Shown here: in pieces, positions 35,677-44,390 of the stretch | How positions within the stretch are numbered: the stretch's first letter is position 1 | Layout of the letters: every line of letters starts with the position of its first letter | Source of the DNA: Lachnospiraceae bacterium | Lineage (GTDB): Bacteria; Bacillota; Clostridia; Lachnospirales; Lachnospiraceae | Assembly (NCBI GenBank): GCA_014804645.1 | Contig: JAAUZI010000094.1 | Coordinates: 1 to 64,000 of the forward strand | Length of the DNA stretch: 64,000 bases | Reading direction: 5' to 3' | Notes under the pieces: generated by a model | Databases searched by the model: none | The model's input: the letters and a program-made list of their open reading frames with translations, nothing else | Told to the model about the DNA's origin: nothing | Position numbers and translations under genes: made by a program

Positions 35677-37419
35677 ATGAAAGCAAAGAAAATTATGGCG
35701 CTGTGCATGGCGGCTATGATGACACTGTCACTGGCGGCATGCGGCAGCACCCCGACAACTGGCTCAGGGTCAGGGTCTGGAAGCGGATCTTCCGGGGACG
35801 AGGTGGATCTGTCCGATATCATTCCCAAGGAGACAGTCACTCTGGATGTGTACGATCAGCTGGCAAACTATTCCGGCGAGCAGATCGGCTGGTTCGGCCA
35901 GATTATGCTGGAGAAATTCAATGTAAAGCTGAACATCATCCCTGAGTCAGAGGGTACTTTCCAGACTCGTATGGAGTCCGGCAACCTGGGCGACTTGGTG
36001 ATTTGGGGCAATGACTCCGACCAGTATCTGCAGGCCATTGAGAAAGGCATGCTGTTTGACTGGAATGAGGATAACCTGCTGGATGAGTATGGTCCCTATA
36101 TCAAGGAGCATTTCACTGCCGCTCTGAATAAGAATAAGCAGATATCCGGCGGTACTCTGTATGGATACGGCTTTGATGTGGCACTGAATGCGCAGGAGCG
36201 TCAGGAGATGATGTATGAGTGGGATCTGCGCTGGGATCTGTACAAGGAGCTGGGCTATCCCGAGATCAACAATCTGGACGATATGGTGGAAGTGCTGGCA
36301 CAGATGAAGGAGATCTGCCCCACTGACGACAACGGTAAGACCACCTATGGCGTGTCCCTGTTCAACGACTGGGACGGCGACATGGTGATGTTTGTTAAGT
36401 CCACCGCCAGCGCGTACTATGGCTATGATGAGTTTGGCTTTGGTCTGTACAATCCTACCGACCAGACATATCATCCCTGCCTGGAGGAGAACGGACCTTA
36501 CCTCACCTGCCTGAAGTTCTACAATACCCTGTATCAGAAAGGTCTGCTGGACCCCGACTCCCAGACTCAGAAGTATGACGGTATGGTGGAGGATTATCAG
36601 AACGGCACAGCATTCCTGAATGTATTTAATTTCCTGGGCTCTGCTATGTATAACTCTGAGACTCATGCCGCAGAGGGTAAGATTATGGCTCCCTGCCCGC
36701 CCAAGGAGGCAACTCCGATCTGCTATGGCCAGAATATCTATGGCGGCAACAGACCTTGGACCATCGGTGCCAAGACGGAGTATCCTGAGCTGTGTATGGC
36801 AATTCTCAACTGGCTGTCTACTCCCGAGGGACGCATGACTGCCGAGTATGGCCCTAAGGATGTGTGCTGGTACTATGATGAGAACGGCAAGACTCAGTTC
36901 ACCGATCTGGGCAGAAGCGCCAAGCTGGATGGCAAGACCCAGATGGCAGACGGTTACTCCGGAACCTTTGAGGACGGCAATTTCAAGATGAACAATACTA
37001 CATGGGGTATTGACGCCGCCAACTTGGATTCCAACGGTGATACCTTCAACTACAAGAAGTGGGAGTGCAATGCGGCTCAGGCAAACTCCGAGATCGAGGC
37101 TGACTGGAGAGAGCATAACGGAACCACCACTTTCGACAGCATGTTCGACGATTGGAACTACAGACTTTCTCCTGGTACCATGTATTCTGCAACACCCAGG
37201 AGCGAGGAGCTGGATCTGATCTGGCAGCAGGTTGCTACCTGCATCAAGAACGGTTCCTGGGAGGCAATCTATGCGAAGGATGATGCTACATTTGATTCCA
37301 TCGTTGCCAACATGATTGCTCAGGCCAATGAGTACGGCTATGACCAGTGCATAGAGTTCCAGGAGAACGAGGCTAAGCTGAGAGCTGCGGCTGAGAATGA
37401 TGCAATGAGCGGTCAATAA
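35677..37419 (+). CDS. Extracellular solute-binding lipoprotein, LipO type
   Basis: 580 residues; ATG at 35677 after AAGGAGG. Lipoprotein signal with LAAC (Cys near residue 22), then a Gly/Ser linker (GSGSGSGSGSSG) and a family 1 solute-binding domain of the large LplA/LipO type (~550 residues): GQIMLEKFNVKLNIIPESEG, GDLVIWGNDSDQYLQAIEKG, then EYPELCMAILNWLSTPEGR. It captures the sugar for the two permeases encoded upstream. It is flanked by a hairpin before and a terminator after, as expected for a strongly expressed binding protein. Confidence 0.95.
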   Translation: MKAKKIMALCMAAMMTLSLAACGSTPTTGSGSGSGSGSSGDEVDLSDIIPKETVTLDVYDQLANYSGEQIGWFGQIMLEKFNVKLNIIPESEGTFQTRMESGNLGDLVIWGNDSDQYLQAIEKGMLFDWNEDNLLDEYGPYIKEHFTAALNKNKQISGGTLYGYGFDVALNAQERQEMMYEWDLRWDLYKELGYPEINNLDDMVEVLAQMKEICPTDDNGKTTYGVSLFNDWDGDMVMFVKSTASAYYGYDEFGFGLYNPTDQTYHPCLEENGPYLTCLKFYNTLYQKGLLDPDSQTQKYDGMVEDYQNGTAFLNVFNFLGSAMYNSETHAAEGKIMAPCPPKEATPICYGQNIYGGNRPWTIGAKTEYPELCMAILNWLSTPEGRMTAEYGPKDVCWYYDENGKTQFTDLGRSAKLDGKTQMADGYSGTFEDGNFKMNNTTWGIDAANLDSNGDTFNYKKWECNAAQANSEIEADWREHNGTTTFDSMFDDWNYRLSPGTMYSATPRSEELDLIWQQVATCIKNGSWEAIYAKDDATFDSIVANMIAQANEYGYDQCIEFQENEAKLRAAAENDAMSGQ

Positions 37420-37442
37420 GCTTTAGCGGACAACAAAATAAT

Positions 37443-37476
37443 AAGGGGCTGTCTGTATGGACGGCCCTTTTGTTTT
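37443..37476 (+). terminator. Terminator after the binding-protein gene
   Basis: AAGGG-CTGTCT pairs with GGACGGCCCTT (one bulged G, two G-U), followed by TTTTGTTTT. Read-through could still feed the YesL-type gene. Confidence 0.7.
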
Positions 37477-37497
37477 ACTATGAAAGGTGAGAGAGTT

Positions 37498-38115
37498 ATG
37501 AAGTTTTTCGGTGTGGATAGTCCTCTGTACAAGTTTCTGTCAAAGCTTTTAGATGTAATCCAGCTGAATTTTCTGTGGATTATTTTCAGTATTCCGATTA
37601 TCACCATGGGCGCGTCTACGGTAGCGGCCATGTCGGTGGCTCTCAAGATGGCGGATGATGAAGAGGGATATATTGGGCGGAGCTTTCTAAAGGCATTCAG
37701 GGAGAACTGGAAACAGGGAACCCTGTTGTGGCTGATTACTGCGGCGGCTGTCTATGCCATATATCTGGATTTCCAGTTTTTTGAGGCATTGGAGGGCAAC
37801 CCGATGATATTTCTGATTGTTGGAATAGCGTCAACGATACTGGCGGTGTCGGCGCTCCTGTACGCCTATCCTCTGAGCGCGAGATATGAGAACACCCTGT
37901 TTCGGACGATCAACAATTCCATCGAGATATCCCGCAGATATTTTGGGAGAACCCTAATACTGGTGGTGGTGCTGGGAGTGGAACTAATTGTGTTTCAATA
38001 CAACGCAACGATGCTGTTTTTTGCCATTATCCTGGGACCGGGATTTATGATATTCACAGTGGCTTCTTTCAGCAAAAGGCTTTTTCTGCTGATTGAGAAG
38101 GAAAATGGAATATGA
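37498..38115 (+). CDS. YesL/DUF624 family membrane protein
   Basis: 205 residues from ATG at 37498 (AAAGGTGAGAG upstream; ATG 37480 in frame has no site). Five or six membrane helices; begins MKFFGVDSPLYKFLSKLLD, typical of YesL proteins that accompany LplB/YtcP/LipO importers in Firmicutes. PITTMGAS-like motif (IPIITMGASTVAAMSVALKM) near residue 30 and a second conserved stretch YPLSARYENTLFRTINNSI at ~125. Role unknown, presumably in regulation or assembly of the importer. Confidence 0.9.
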   Translation: MKFFGVDSPLYKFLSKLLDVIQLNFLWIIFSIPIITMGASTVAAMSVALKMADDEEGYIGRSFLKAFRENWKQGTLLWLITAAAVYAIYLDFQFFEALEGNPMIFLIVGIASTILAVSALLYAYPLSARYENTLFRTINNSIEISRRYFGRTLILVVVLGVELIVFQYNATMLFFAIILGPGFMIFTVASFSKRLFLLIEKENGI

Positions 38116-38125
38116 AACCTTTCAA

Positions 38126-38154
38126 TTGAATAAAAACAGCGGATGTGCTATAGT
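38126..38154 (+). promoter_or_regulatory. Promoter of the hprK operon
   Basis: TTGAAT (38126-38131), 17-nt spacer, TATAGT (38149-38154), about 90 nt ahead of hprK. Confidence 0.75.
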
Positions 38155-38243
38155 GTTATTGAATCGATGTAAAATGTATTTTCCAAATATTGGCTGGCGT
38201 CCTGACAAAAAAATGTGCGTCTGCGGAGAGGAATGGGGTTACA

Positions 38244-39182
38244 ATGGCAACTGTAAGTCTGAATGATTTGATCGAAAAAATGAAACTGGAGAATCTGACG
38301 CCGGAGCTGGATCCGAACAAGAAAAAGATTACGCAGCCCGATATCAACCGTCCCGCTCTGCAGCTGGCAGGTTATTTCGAGCATTTTGACGCCTCCAGAT
38401 TGCAAATTATCGGTTTTGTGGAGTACACCTATCTGGAAGGGCTGGAGGAATCTCGCAAGCAGGAGGTCTATAACAGGCTGTTCTCCTATGACATTCCGGC
38501 TTTTGTCTTTTCCAGAGAGCTGCATCCGGATGAACTGTTCATGCGCTATGCGCTGGAACATAAGATCCCCATTCTGTCTACCAAGAAATCTACCTCTTCC
38601 TTTATGGCGGAGTCCATACGCTGGCTCAACGTGCAGCTGGCTCCCTGTATCTCTGTGCACGGCGTCTTGGTGGATGTCTTTGGAGAGGGTGTTCTGATCA
38701 CCGGTGAGAGCGGCATTGGCAAGTCGGAAGCGGCTCTGGAATTGGTGAAACGTGGACACCGGTTAGTGACAGACGATGTGGTGGAGTTGCGCAAGGTCAG
38801 CGATGACACCCTGATTGGCAGCGCCCCTGATATCACCAAGCACTTTATCGAGCTGCGGGGTATTGGCATTGTGGATATCAAGGCCATGTTCGGTGCCTCC
38901 TCCGTCAGGGAGACCGCGTCCATAGATCTGGTGATCCGGCTGGAGGACTGGGATAAAGAGAAGGAGTATGACCGTCTGGGACTGGAGGAGAGTTATACCG
39001 AGTACCTGGGCAACAAGATCGTATGTCATAACATTCCCATCCGTCCGGGCCGAAATTTGGCGATTATCTGCGAGACTGCCGCCGTCAATCACCGTCAGAA
39101 GAAAATGGGATACAATGCGGCGCAGGAGCTGTACACCCGTGTGCAGAACTCTCTGGCTAAGAGACGTGAGGAGGATGAGTAG
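38244..39182 (+). CDS. hprK: HPr kinase/phosphorylase
   Basis: 312 residues from ATG at 38244 (GAGGAATGGGG upstream). The N-terminal MurF-like domain (~1-130) is followed by the kinase domain with P-loop GESGIGKSEAALELVKRGH at ~154, TDDVVELR, and the HprK signature region ELRGIGIVDIKAMFGASSV. It phosphorylates and dephosphorylates Ser46 of HPr-type proteins in response to glycolytic state. A Crh-like protein with Ser46, a possible substrate, is encoded five genes downstream. Confidence 0.96.
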   Translation: MATVSLNDLIEKMKLENLTPELDPNKKKITQPDINRPALQLAGYFEHFDASRLQIIGFVEYTYLEGLEESRKQEVYNRLFSYDIPAFVFSRELHPDELFMRYALEHKIPILSTKKSTSSFMAESIRWLNVQLAPCISVHGVLVDVFGEGVLITGESGIGKSEAALELVKRGHRLVTDDVVELRKVSDDTLIGSAPDITKHFIELRGIGIVDIKAMFGASSVRETASIDLVIRLEDWDKEKEYDRLGLEESYTEYLGNKIVCHNIPIRPGRNLAIICETAAVNHRQKKMGYNAAQELYTRVQNSLAKRREEDE

Positions 39183-39237
39183 ACTCGTCCATGCATAAAA
39201 TAAAAGAGAACACGTATATTGAAAGGGGAGGCGCAGA

Positions 39238-40191
39238 ATGGAAAAATCACCGATAAAAAAATATGCCGTCGGAGTGGATATAGGTGGCACCACAGTCAAG
39301 CTGGGGCTGTTTGACCAGGGGGGACAGGTGTTGGAAAAATGGGAGATTCCCACGGTGAAGGAGGAGCAGGGCTCTCATATACTGCCGGATATTGCTGCTA
39401 GTATCAAGGAGAAAACGGCTCTCATGAACATTGACCTATCGGACATTCAGGGAGTGGGCGTTGGCGCTCCCGGCCCTGTGGACAATGAGGGAACAATCTA
39501 TAAAGCCGTGAATCTGGGCTGGGATGTCTTCAATATTTCCCAGCTGCTGGGTTCCTATCTGAATCTGCCTGTGAAGGCGGCTAACGACGCCAACGTGGCA
39601 GCTTTCGGTGAGATGTGGCAGGGGGGCGGCAAGGGCCATGACAACATTGTGGCTGTCACTCTGGGCACCGGCGTGGGTGGCGGTATCATTGTAAACGGAA
39701 ACATTCTCACCGGCGCCACCGGCGCGGGCGGGGAGATCGGTCATATTCATATCGAGGACAATGAGCCGGAGACCTGCGGCTGTCAGAATCATGGCTGCCT
39801 GGAGCAGTATGCCTCTGCCACGGGTGTGGTGCGCCTTGCCAGACGTCGTCTGGAGCAGGATCAGGAACCCAGTGTGCTGCGCGACGGTGAGCTGTCCGCC
39901 AAGGCGGTGTGGGACGCGGTGAAGGCCGGGGACAGAGTGGCGGTTCAGGTTGCGGAGCGTTTTGGCGAATACCTGGGCAAGGGTCTGGCCGCGGTGGCTG
40001 CGGTGGCCAATCCCGAGGTGTTTGTCATCGGCGGCGGGGTGTCCAAGGCGGGGACGATACTGTTTGACTATATCCGTCCCGCCTATGAAAAATATGTTTT
40101 CCACGGCTGCAGGAATGCGGAGTTTGCCCTGGCGACGCTGGGCAATGACGCCGGTATTTTCGGTGCGGCAGCGCTTATTTTGAATGAATAA
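39238..40191 (+). CDS. ROK family glucokinase
   Basis: 317 residues; ATG at 39238 after AAAGGGGAGG. Phosphate-binding GVDIGGTTVKLGLFD near residue 11, substrate loop GVGAPGPVDNEG at ~75, catalytic Asp region ANDANVAAFGE at ~117, VTLGTGVGGGII at ~138, and the ROK zinc motif CGCQNHGCLEQYAS at ~180. It phosphorylates glucose or a similar sugar after non-PTS uptake. The position after hprK fits a carbon-metabolism operon. Confidence 0.95.
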   Translation: MEKSPIKKYAVGVDIGGTTVKLGLFDQGGQVLEKWEIPTVKEEQGSHILPDIAASIKEKTALMNIDLSDIQGVGVGAPGPVDNEGTIYKAVNLGWDVFNISQLLGSYLNLPVKAANDANVAAFGEMWQGGGKGHDNIVAVTLGTGVGGGIIVNGNILTGATGAGGEIGHIHIEDNEPETCGCQNHGCLEQYASATGVVRLARRRLEQDQEPSVLRDGELSAKAVWDAVKAGDRVAVQVAERFGEYLGKGLAAVAAVANPEVFVIGGGVSKAGTILFDYIRPAYEKYVFHGCRNAEFALATLGNDAGIFGAAALILNE

Positions 40192-40201
40192 ATCATGTCA
40201 T

Positions 40202-40225
40202 ACCGCCAAGGCGGTCAGATAGGAG
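40202..40225 (+). other. Short hairpin next to ribosome binding site (3)
   Basis: ACCGCC (40202-40207), AA, GGCGGT (40210-40215), then CAGATAGGAG and the murB start at 40231. Confidence 0.6.
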
Positions 40226-40230
40226 TCAGA

Positions 40231-41139
40231 ATGATAAGTGATATGGTGTTACAGACCCTGGAGAGTTATGTCCCCCGGGAAAATATCCGTCTGGGAGAGC
40301 CTATGAGCAGGCATACCACTTTTCGGATCGGGGGAGAGGCGGACTGCTTTGTGGAGATTGAGAACTTGGAGCAGCTGACGCACCTTCAGCGATATCTGCA
40401 GATGGTGGAACAGCCCTGCCTGGTGCTTGGTAACGGCAGCAACCTGTTGGTCAGCGACAGGGGATATGCGGGTGTTGTGCTGCATGTGGGACCTCGGATG
40501 CAGCAGATTCAGGTGCAGGAAGACCGCATGATCGTACAGGCGGGGGCGCTGATGGCCCAAGTGGCCCAGGCGGCCTGCGAACATGGCCTGACAGGTCTGG
40601 AATTTGCCTCCGGCATACCCGGCACCATGGGCGGCGGCGTGATTATGAACGCCGGGGCCTACGGCGGGGAAATCTCTCAGGTGGTGGCGCAGGTCAAGGT
40701 GGTGGACCGCCAGGGCAATGTGCTGGAGCTGGACAATGCCACGATGGAATTCGGCTACCGTACCAGCGCCATCAAATATCAACCCTTCACAGTGGTGGAG
40801 GTGACGCTGCAGCTGGCCCAGGGAGAGCGGGAGTCCATTCGGAGCCGGATGGAGGAGCTGGCTGCAAAAAGGCGGGAAAAGCAGCCTTTGGAATATCCCA
40901 GCGCGGGCAGTATTTTCAAGCGGCCGGAGGGATACTTTGCCGGTGAACTGATTATGAAGTCGGGGCTTAGAGGCTATCAGATCGGCGGAGCCAGAGTGTC
41001 GGATAAACACTGTGGATTCATTGTCAACATGGGAAAAGCTACCTGCGAGGACGTGAGAGATCTGATCGCTCATGTGCAGGAGCGGGTAAAGGACTGTTTC
41101 GGCGTGGATCTGGAAACGGAAGTCATATATGTGGAATAG
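40231..41139 (+). CDS. murB: UDP-N-acetylenolpyruvoylglucosamine reductase
   Basis: 302 residues from ATG at 40231 (TAGGAG upstream; ATG 40195 in frame would translate the hairpin). FAD-binding domain: HTTFRIGGEADCF at ~30, LGNGSNLLVSD at ~70, FASGIPGTMGGGVIMNAGAYGGE (in part) at ~130. C-terminal domain: EYPSAGSIFKRPEG with the active-site Ser, GGARVSDKHCGFIVN, and a final Glu (LETEVIYVE). It makes UDP-MurNAc for peptidoglycan. Type II MurB by length. Confidence 0.97.
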   Translation: MISDMVLQTLESYVPRENIRLGEPMSRHTTFRIGGEADCFVEIENLEQLTHLQRYLQMVEQPCLVLGNGSNLLVSDRGYAGVVLHVGPRMQQIQVQEDRMIVQAGALMAQVAQAACEHGLTGLEFASGIPGTMGGGVIMNAGAYGGEISQVVAQVKVVDRQGNVLELDNATMEFGYRTSAIKYQPFTVVEVTLQLAQGERESIRSRMEELAAKRREKQPLEYPSAGSIFKRPEGYFAGELIMKSGLRGYQIGGARVSDKHCGFIVNMGKATCEDVRDLIAHVQERVKDCFGVDLETEVIYVE

Positions 41140-41168
41140 CGGTGCGATAGGGAAGGAGCGGACAAAAG

Positions 41169-42035
41169 ATGCGCTTTGTGGTAGTGACGGGAATGAGCGG
41201 CGGCGGCAAGCGTACTGCTCTGAAAATGCTGGAGGATGCGGGCTATTACTGTGTAGATAATCTGCCCGTGTCGCTGGTGGGCAAGTTTGCGGAACTGATC
41301 ACCATGCCCGGCAGTGAGATTACCAAGGTTGCGCTGGGATTGGATGTGCGGGCGGACCAATCCTTTGAGGATGCGACAAAAGTACTTCAGGAGCTGAAAA
41401 ACCGGGAGTACAATGTGGAGATCCTGTTCATGGAAGCGGGGGACGAGGTGCTGATAAAGCGCTACAAGGAGAGCAGACGTCTGCACCCGCTGGCCGTGGA
41501 GGGGCGCACCCTGGACGGTGTGCGCCAGGAGCGCAAAGTGCTGGAAAAAATCCGCAGGCAGGCGGATTATGTGATTGATACCACCAGTCTGCTGACCAGA
41601 GAACTGAAGGAGGAGTTGGACCGTATATTTGTAAATAATGAAGAATACAACAGTCTGATGGTGACAGTCATGTCATTTGGATTTAAAAATGGTATTCCTA
41701 CGGATGCGGATCTGGTGTTTGATGTGCGCTTTCTGCCCAATCCCTTTTACATTGACGAGCTGAAACACAAGACCGGCAACGACCGGGAGGTGCAGGACTA
41801 TGTGATGGGGTTTGAGGAATCCCATGCTTTCATGGACAAGCTGGTGGATATGGTGGAGTTTTTGATTCCCAACTATGTGAAGGAGGGAAAGTACCGGCTG
41901 GTGATTGCTATCGGCTGTACCGGGGGCAAGCATCGAAGTGTGACGCTGGCAAACAACCTGTTCGCACGGTTGAAGGATCAGAGCGGCTACGGTGTAACCC
42001 TGCACCACAGGGATGTAAAAAACGACGGTACCTGA
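41169..42035 (+). CDS. rapZ: RNase adapter/P-loop protein RapZ
   Basis: 288 residues, ATG at 41169 after GGAAGGAGCGG. N-terminal P-loop domain; C-terminal domain (~165-288) with the highly conserved SFGFKNGIPTDADLVFDVRF, LPNPFY, TGNDREVQDYV and AIGCTGGKHRSV. The P-loop reads GMSGGGKRTALKM: the usual Ser/Thr after the Lys is Arg, followed by Thr. In enterobacteria RapZ controls glucosamine-6-phosphate synthesis through small RNAs; in Firmicutes (YvcJ) the role is less clear. It sits next to whiA as in Bacillus, but the glmR (yvcK) gene usually between them is missing. Confidence 0.95.
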   Translation: MRFVVVTGMSGGGKRTALKMLEDAGYYCVDNLPVSLVGKFAELITMPGSEITKVALGLDVRADQSFEDATKVLQELKNREYNVEILFMEAGDEVLIKRYKESRRLHPLAVEGRTLDGVRQERKVLEKIRRQADYVIDTTSLLTRELKEELDRIFVNNEEYNSLMVTVMSFGFKNGIPTDADLVFDVRFLPNPFYIDELKHKTGNDREVQDYVMGFEESHAFMDKLVDMVEFLIPNYVKEGKYRLVIAIGCTGGKHRSVTLANNLFARLKDQSGYGVTLHHRDVKNDGT

Positions 42036-42077
42036 GATACGGTACTCAAAAAACATACTCAAATCAGGAGGATGCAG

Positions 42078-42944
42078 ATGTCTTTCTCAAAGGAGGTAAA
42101 GGAGGAACTGGCCGGACATATCGACGGCGCCAGGCACTGTCGAATGGCTGAACTGGCGGCTATGATGAGCTTTTCCGGGCAATATGGAAGAGATAGTCAG
42201 GGGCTGTACACAATCGGTTTTCAGATAGAAAATGAACTAGTATTAAGAAAGGGCTTTACATTATTAGAAAAAACATATAATATAGAAACGAATGTGGGGA
42301 TTACAGAGGAGGAAATGCAGGGTTTCTACAGGGATTTCGGAAACTTGCAGGGAATGACAGAACCACGGTTCCTGGAGAGGTCCTGTTGCCGCAGAGCTTT
42401 TTTGCGGGGAGCGTTTCTTTGCGCAGGCTCTATCAGCGACCCTGAGAAGGGCTATCACCTGGAGTTTGTCTGTACACAGGAGGGCAAGGCCAGCCAGCTG
42501 CGGCAGATGATTCAGGGGTTTGACATAGAGGCGAAGATTGTGACGCGCAAGAAATATTATGTGGTCTACATTAAGGAGGGAGCGGGCATTGTGGACCTGC
42601 TGAATGTGATGGGGGCACATGTAGCGCTGATGAATCTGGAGAATCTGCGTATTGTGAAAGAGATGCGCAACTCCATTAACCGGAGAGTCAACTGCGAGAC
42701 GGCCAATATCACCAAGACGGTGAATGCCGCCAACCGACAGATTGAGGACATTTTGTTTCTGCGGGATCACTACGGACTGCGGAAACTTCCGCCCGCCCTG
42801 CGGGAAATGGCGCAGGTAAGGCTGGAATATCCGGATGCCCCCTTGAAGGAACTGGGGGAGCAGCTTAAACCGCCGGTAGGCAAATCGGGAGTAAATCACA
42901 GGCTCCGCAAGCTCAGCGAACTTGCGGAGAAGGTGAGAAAATAG
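42078..42944 (+). CDS. whiA: DNA-binding protein WhiA
   Basis: 288 residues from ATG at 42078 (AGGAGG at 42066-42071; ATG 42072 is too close). N-terminal LAGLIDADG-endonuclease-like fold (MSFSKEVKEELAGH, FLRGAFLCAGSISDPEKGYH at ~115) and C-terminal helix-turn-helix (VNRRVNCETANITKTVNAA-type segment, then LEYPDAPLKELGEQL and KSGVNHRLRKL). A conserved regulator linked to cell division and chromosome organisation in Gram-positives. Confidence 0.96.
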   Translation: MSFSKEVKEELAGHIDGARHCRMAELAAMMSFSGQYGRDSQGLYTIGFQIENELVLRKGFTLLEKTYNIETNVGITEEEMQGFYRDFGNLQGMTEPRFLERSCCRRAFLRGAFLCAGSISDPEKGYHLEFVCTQEGKASQLRQMIQGFDIEAKIVTRKKYYVVYIKEGAGIVDLLNVMGAHVALMNLENLRIVKEMRNSINRRVNCETANITKTVNAANRQIEDILFLRDHYGLRKLPPALREMAQVRLEYPDAPLKELGEQLKPPVGKSGVNHRLRKLSELAEKVRK

Positions 42945-42954
42945 GAGGAGAAGT

Positions 42955-43212
42955 ATGAAGAAATCAACAGTGGAGATCAAATTACAGAATGGCCTGGAGG
43001 CTAGACCTGTGGCGATGCTGGTGCAGGTGGCAAGCAAATACGAGAGCAAGATTTATCTGGAGTCCACAGGCAAGAAGGTCAATGCCAAGAGCATCATGGG
43101 TATGATGAGCCTGGGGTTGGACAACGGCGATCAGGTGACCGTGACAGCCGAGGGCACGGATGAGGACGAAGCTGTGGACGCCATCGAGAAATATCTTTGC
43201 GGCGCCGAGTAG
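42955..43212 (+). CDS. HPr-family protein lacking the active His (Crh-like)
   Basis: 85 residues; ATG at 42955, ten bases after whiA, with AGGAGAAG upstream. HPr fold, with NGLEARPVAM at 12-21 and NAKSIMGMMSLGLDNGD at 43-59. Position 15, the phosphorylated His of HPr, is Glu; Ser46 is intact. This is the Crh pattern (Crh of Bacillus has Gln15): it cannot carry PTS phosphate but could be phosphorylated by HPr kinase and act with CcpA in catabolite control. Gene order whiA-crh is also that of Bacillus, and hprK is in the same cluster. Confidence 0.9.
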   Translation: MKKSTVEIKLQNGLEARPVAMLVQVASKYESKIYLESTGKKVNAKSIMGMMSLGLDNGDQVTVTAEGTDEDEAVDAIEKYLCGAE

Positions 43213-43241
43213 AGAATGCGGAGCAATATTCCTGGCAATGG

Positions 43242-43300
43242 GAACACGTCTGATTGGTACAACCGGCAGAGAAACTGCTGAGAGCCGGTCAGACGTGTTC
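43242..43300 (+). other. Long intergenic hairpin after the Crh-like gene
   Basis: GAACACGTCTGA (43242-43253) pairs perfectly with TCAGACGTGTTC (43289-43300); inside, ACCGGC (43262-43267) pairs with GCCGGT (43284-43289, sharing one base). Followed by TGTTTGCGG, a poor U-tract, so it may be a weak terminator or a mobile palindrome. Confidence 0.6.
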
Positions 43301-43334
43301 TGTTTGCGGGAAAAAATTGAGACCGGAAAATGTG

Positions 43335-43360
43335 TGCCCGCCAAGGCGGGCAGATGGGAG
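43335..43360 (+). other. Short hairpin next to ribosome binding site (4)
   Basis: TGCCCGCC (43335-43342), AA, GGCGGGCA (43345-43352), then GATGGGAG and the ATG at 43366. Closely similar to the hairpin before murB. Confidence 0.6.
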
Positions 43361-43365
43361 TTGAT

Positions 43366-44260
43366 ATGAAGAAGAGGGCTTTGTTTGTGTATAATCCCAA
43401 AGCGGGTAAAGCCATGATACGCAGCAAATTGTCGGACATATTGGAATTGCTGGAGCAGGGGGGGATACGAAACCCTGGTGCGCCCCACCACTAAAAGAGG
43501 TGACGCCTGCGACTATGTGAAGGACTGCGCTCAGGAGACAGAGCTGGTGGTCTGCAGCGGCGGGGACGGCACTTTGGACGAGGTGGTCACCGGTATGCTG
43601 TCCAACGGCAGAAATATTCCCATAGGCTATATTCCGGCGGGCAGCACCAACGATTTCGGTATCAGCCTGCGGCTGCCTAAAAATATGCTGCGAGCGGCGG
43701 AGATCGTCGTGACCGGGCGGGATTTTCCCTGTGATGTGGGCGCTTTCAATGAGGATGTGTTCGTATATATCGCGGCCTTTGGCCTTTTTACAGAGGTTTC
43801 ATACGAGACTGCCCAGGACGTGAAAAATGTACTGGGACACATGGCCTATCTGCTGGAGGGGGTCAAGCGTCTGTCTTCCATACGCAGTTATCCGCTGAAG
43901 GTGAGCTATGAGGACCGGGTGGTGGAGGATGAATTTATTTTCGGCATGATTACCAACTCAGTGTCTGTGGGCGGATTCAAACAAATCACCGGAAAAAATG
44001 TGGTACTGGACGACGGCGTCTTTGAGGTGACGCTGATTCGCAGGCCGCAGAATCCCATAGAGCTCAACGCCGTGATGGCGGCTCTGCTGAACAGGGATAT
44101 CAATGCGGAGCGTATGCTTTATTTTCGCACAAGCCACCTGAGTATTGAAAGCAAGGAGCCCATTGCCTGGACCTTGGATGGAGAATATGGCGGCAGCCAT
44201 GAACAGGTCGTTATCCGAAACTGCCACAAGGCCATTACAATGCGTGTGAAGGACGATTAA
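43366..44260 (+). pseudogene. Diacylglycerol/lipid kinase (YegS/BmrU type), frameshifted in a G7 run
   Basis: The start at 43366 gives MKKRALFVYNPKAGKAM, the family N-terminus, but the frame ends at 43494. The rest of the protein is in the +1 frame from before 43478 (RPTTKRGDACDYVK, CSGGDGTLDEVVTGML, GYIPAGSTNDFG) to 44260. The switch falls in a run of seven G at 43457-43463; with six G the product would be an intact kinase of ~297 residues. The catalytic GGDGTLDE motif is in the downstream part. It may be a true mutation, a phase-variable tract or a read error. The family phosphorylates diacylglycerol or related lipids at the membrane. Confidence 0.85.
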
Positions 44261-44313
44261 CAACAAAAAATTTTTAAGATTCTTGATATGCATTTAATGT
44301 TTCTTTAAGAGGA

Positions 44314-44342
44314 TTGTTGGGCAAAATCTGATATGCTATATT
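44314..44342 (+). promoter_or_regulatory. Promoter of the small lipoprotein gene
   Basis: TTGTTG (44314-44319), 17-nt spacer, TATATT (44337-44342). Confidence 0.55.
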
Positions 44343-44390
44343 TTTCGTAAGTAGGCAGAAATCAGGTGAAACCATAAGGAGATTGGGAAA

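Noticed and set aside
38190-38243. hprK start at 38190 (18 extra residues)
   Set aside because: No ribosome binding site there, and the protein family begins near the ATG at 38244, which has GAGGAATGGGG upstream.
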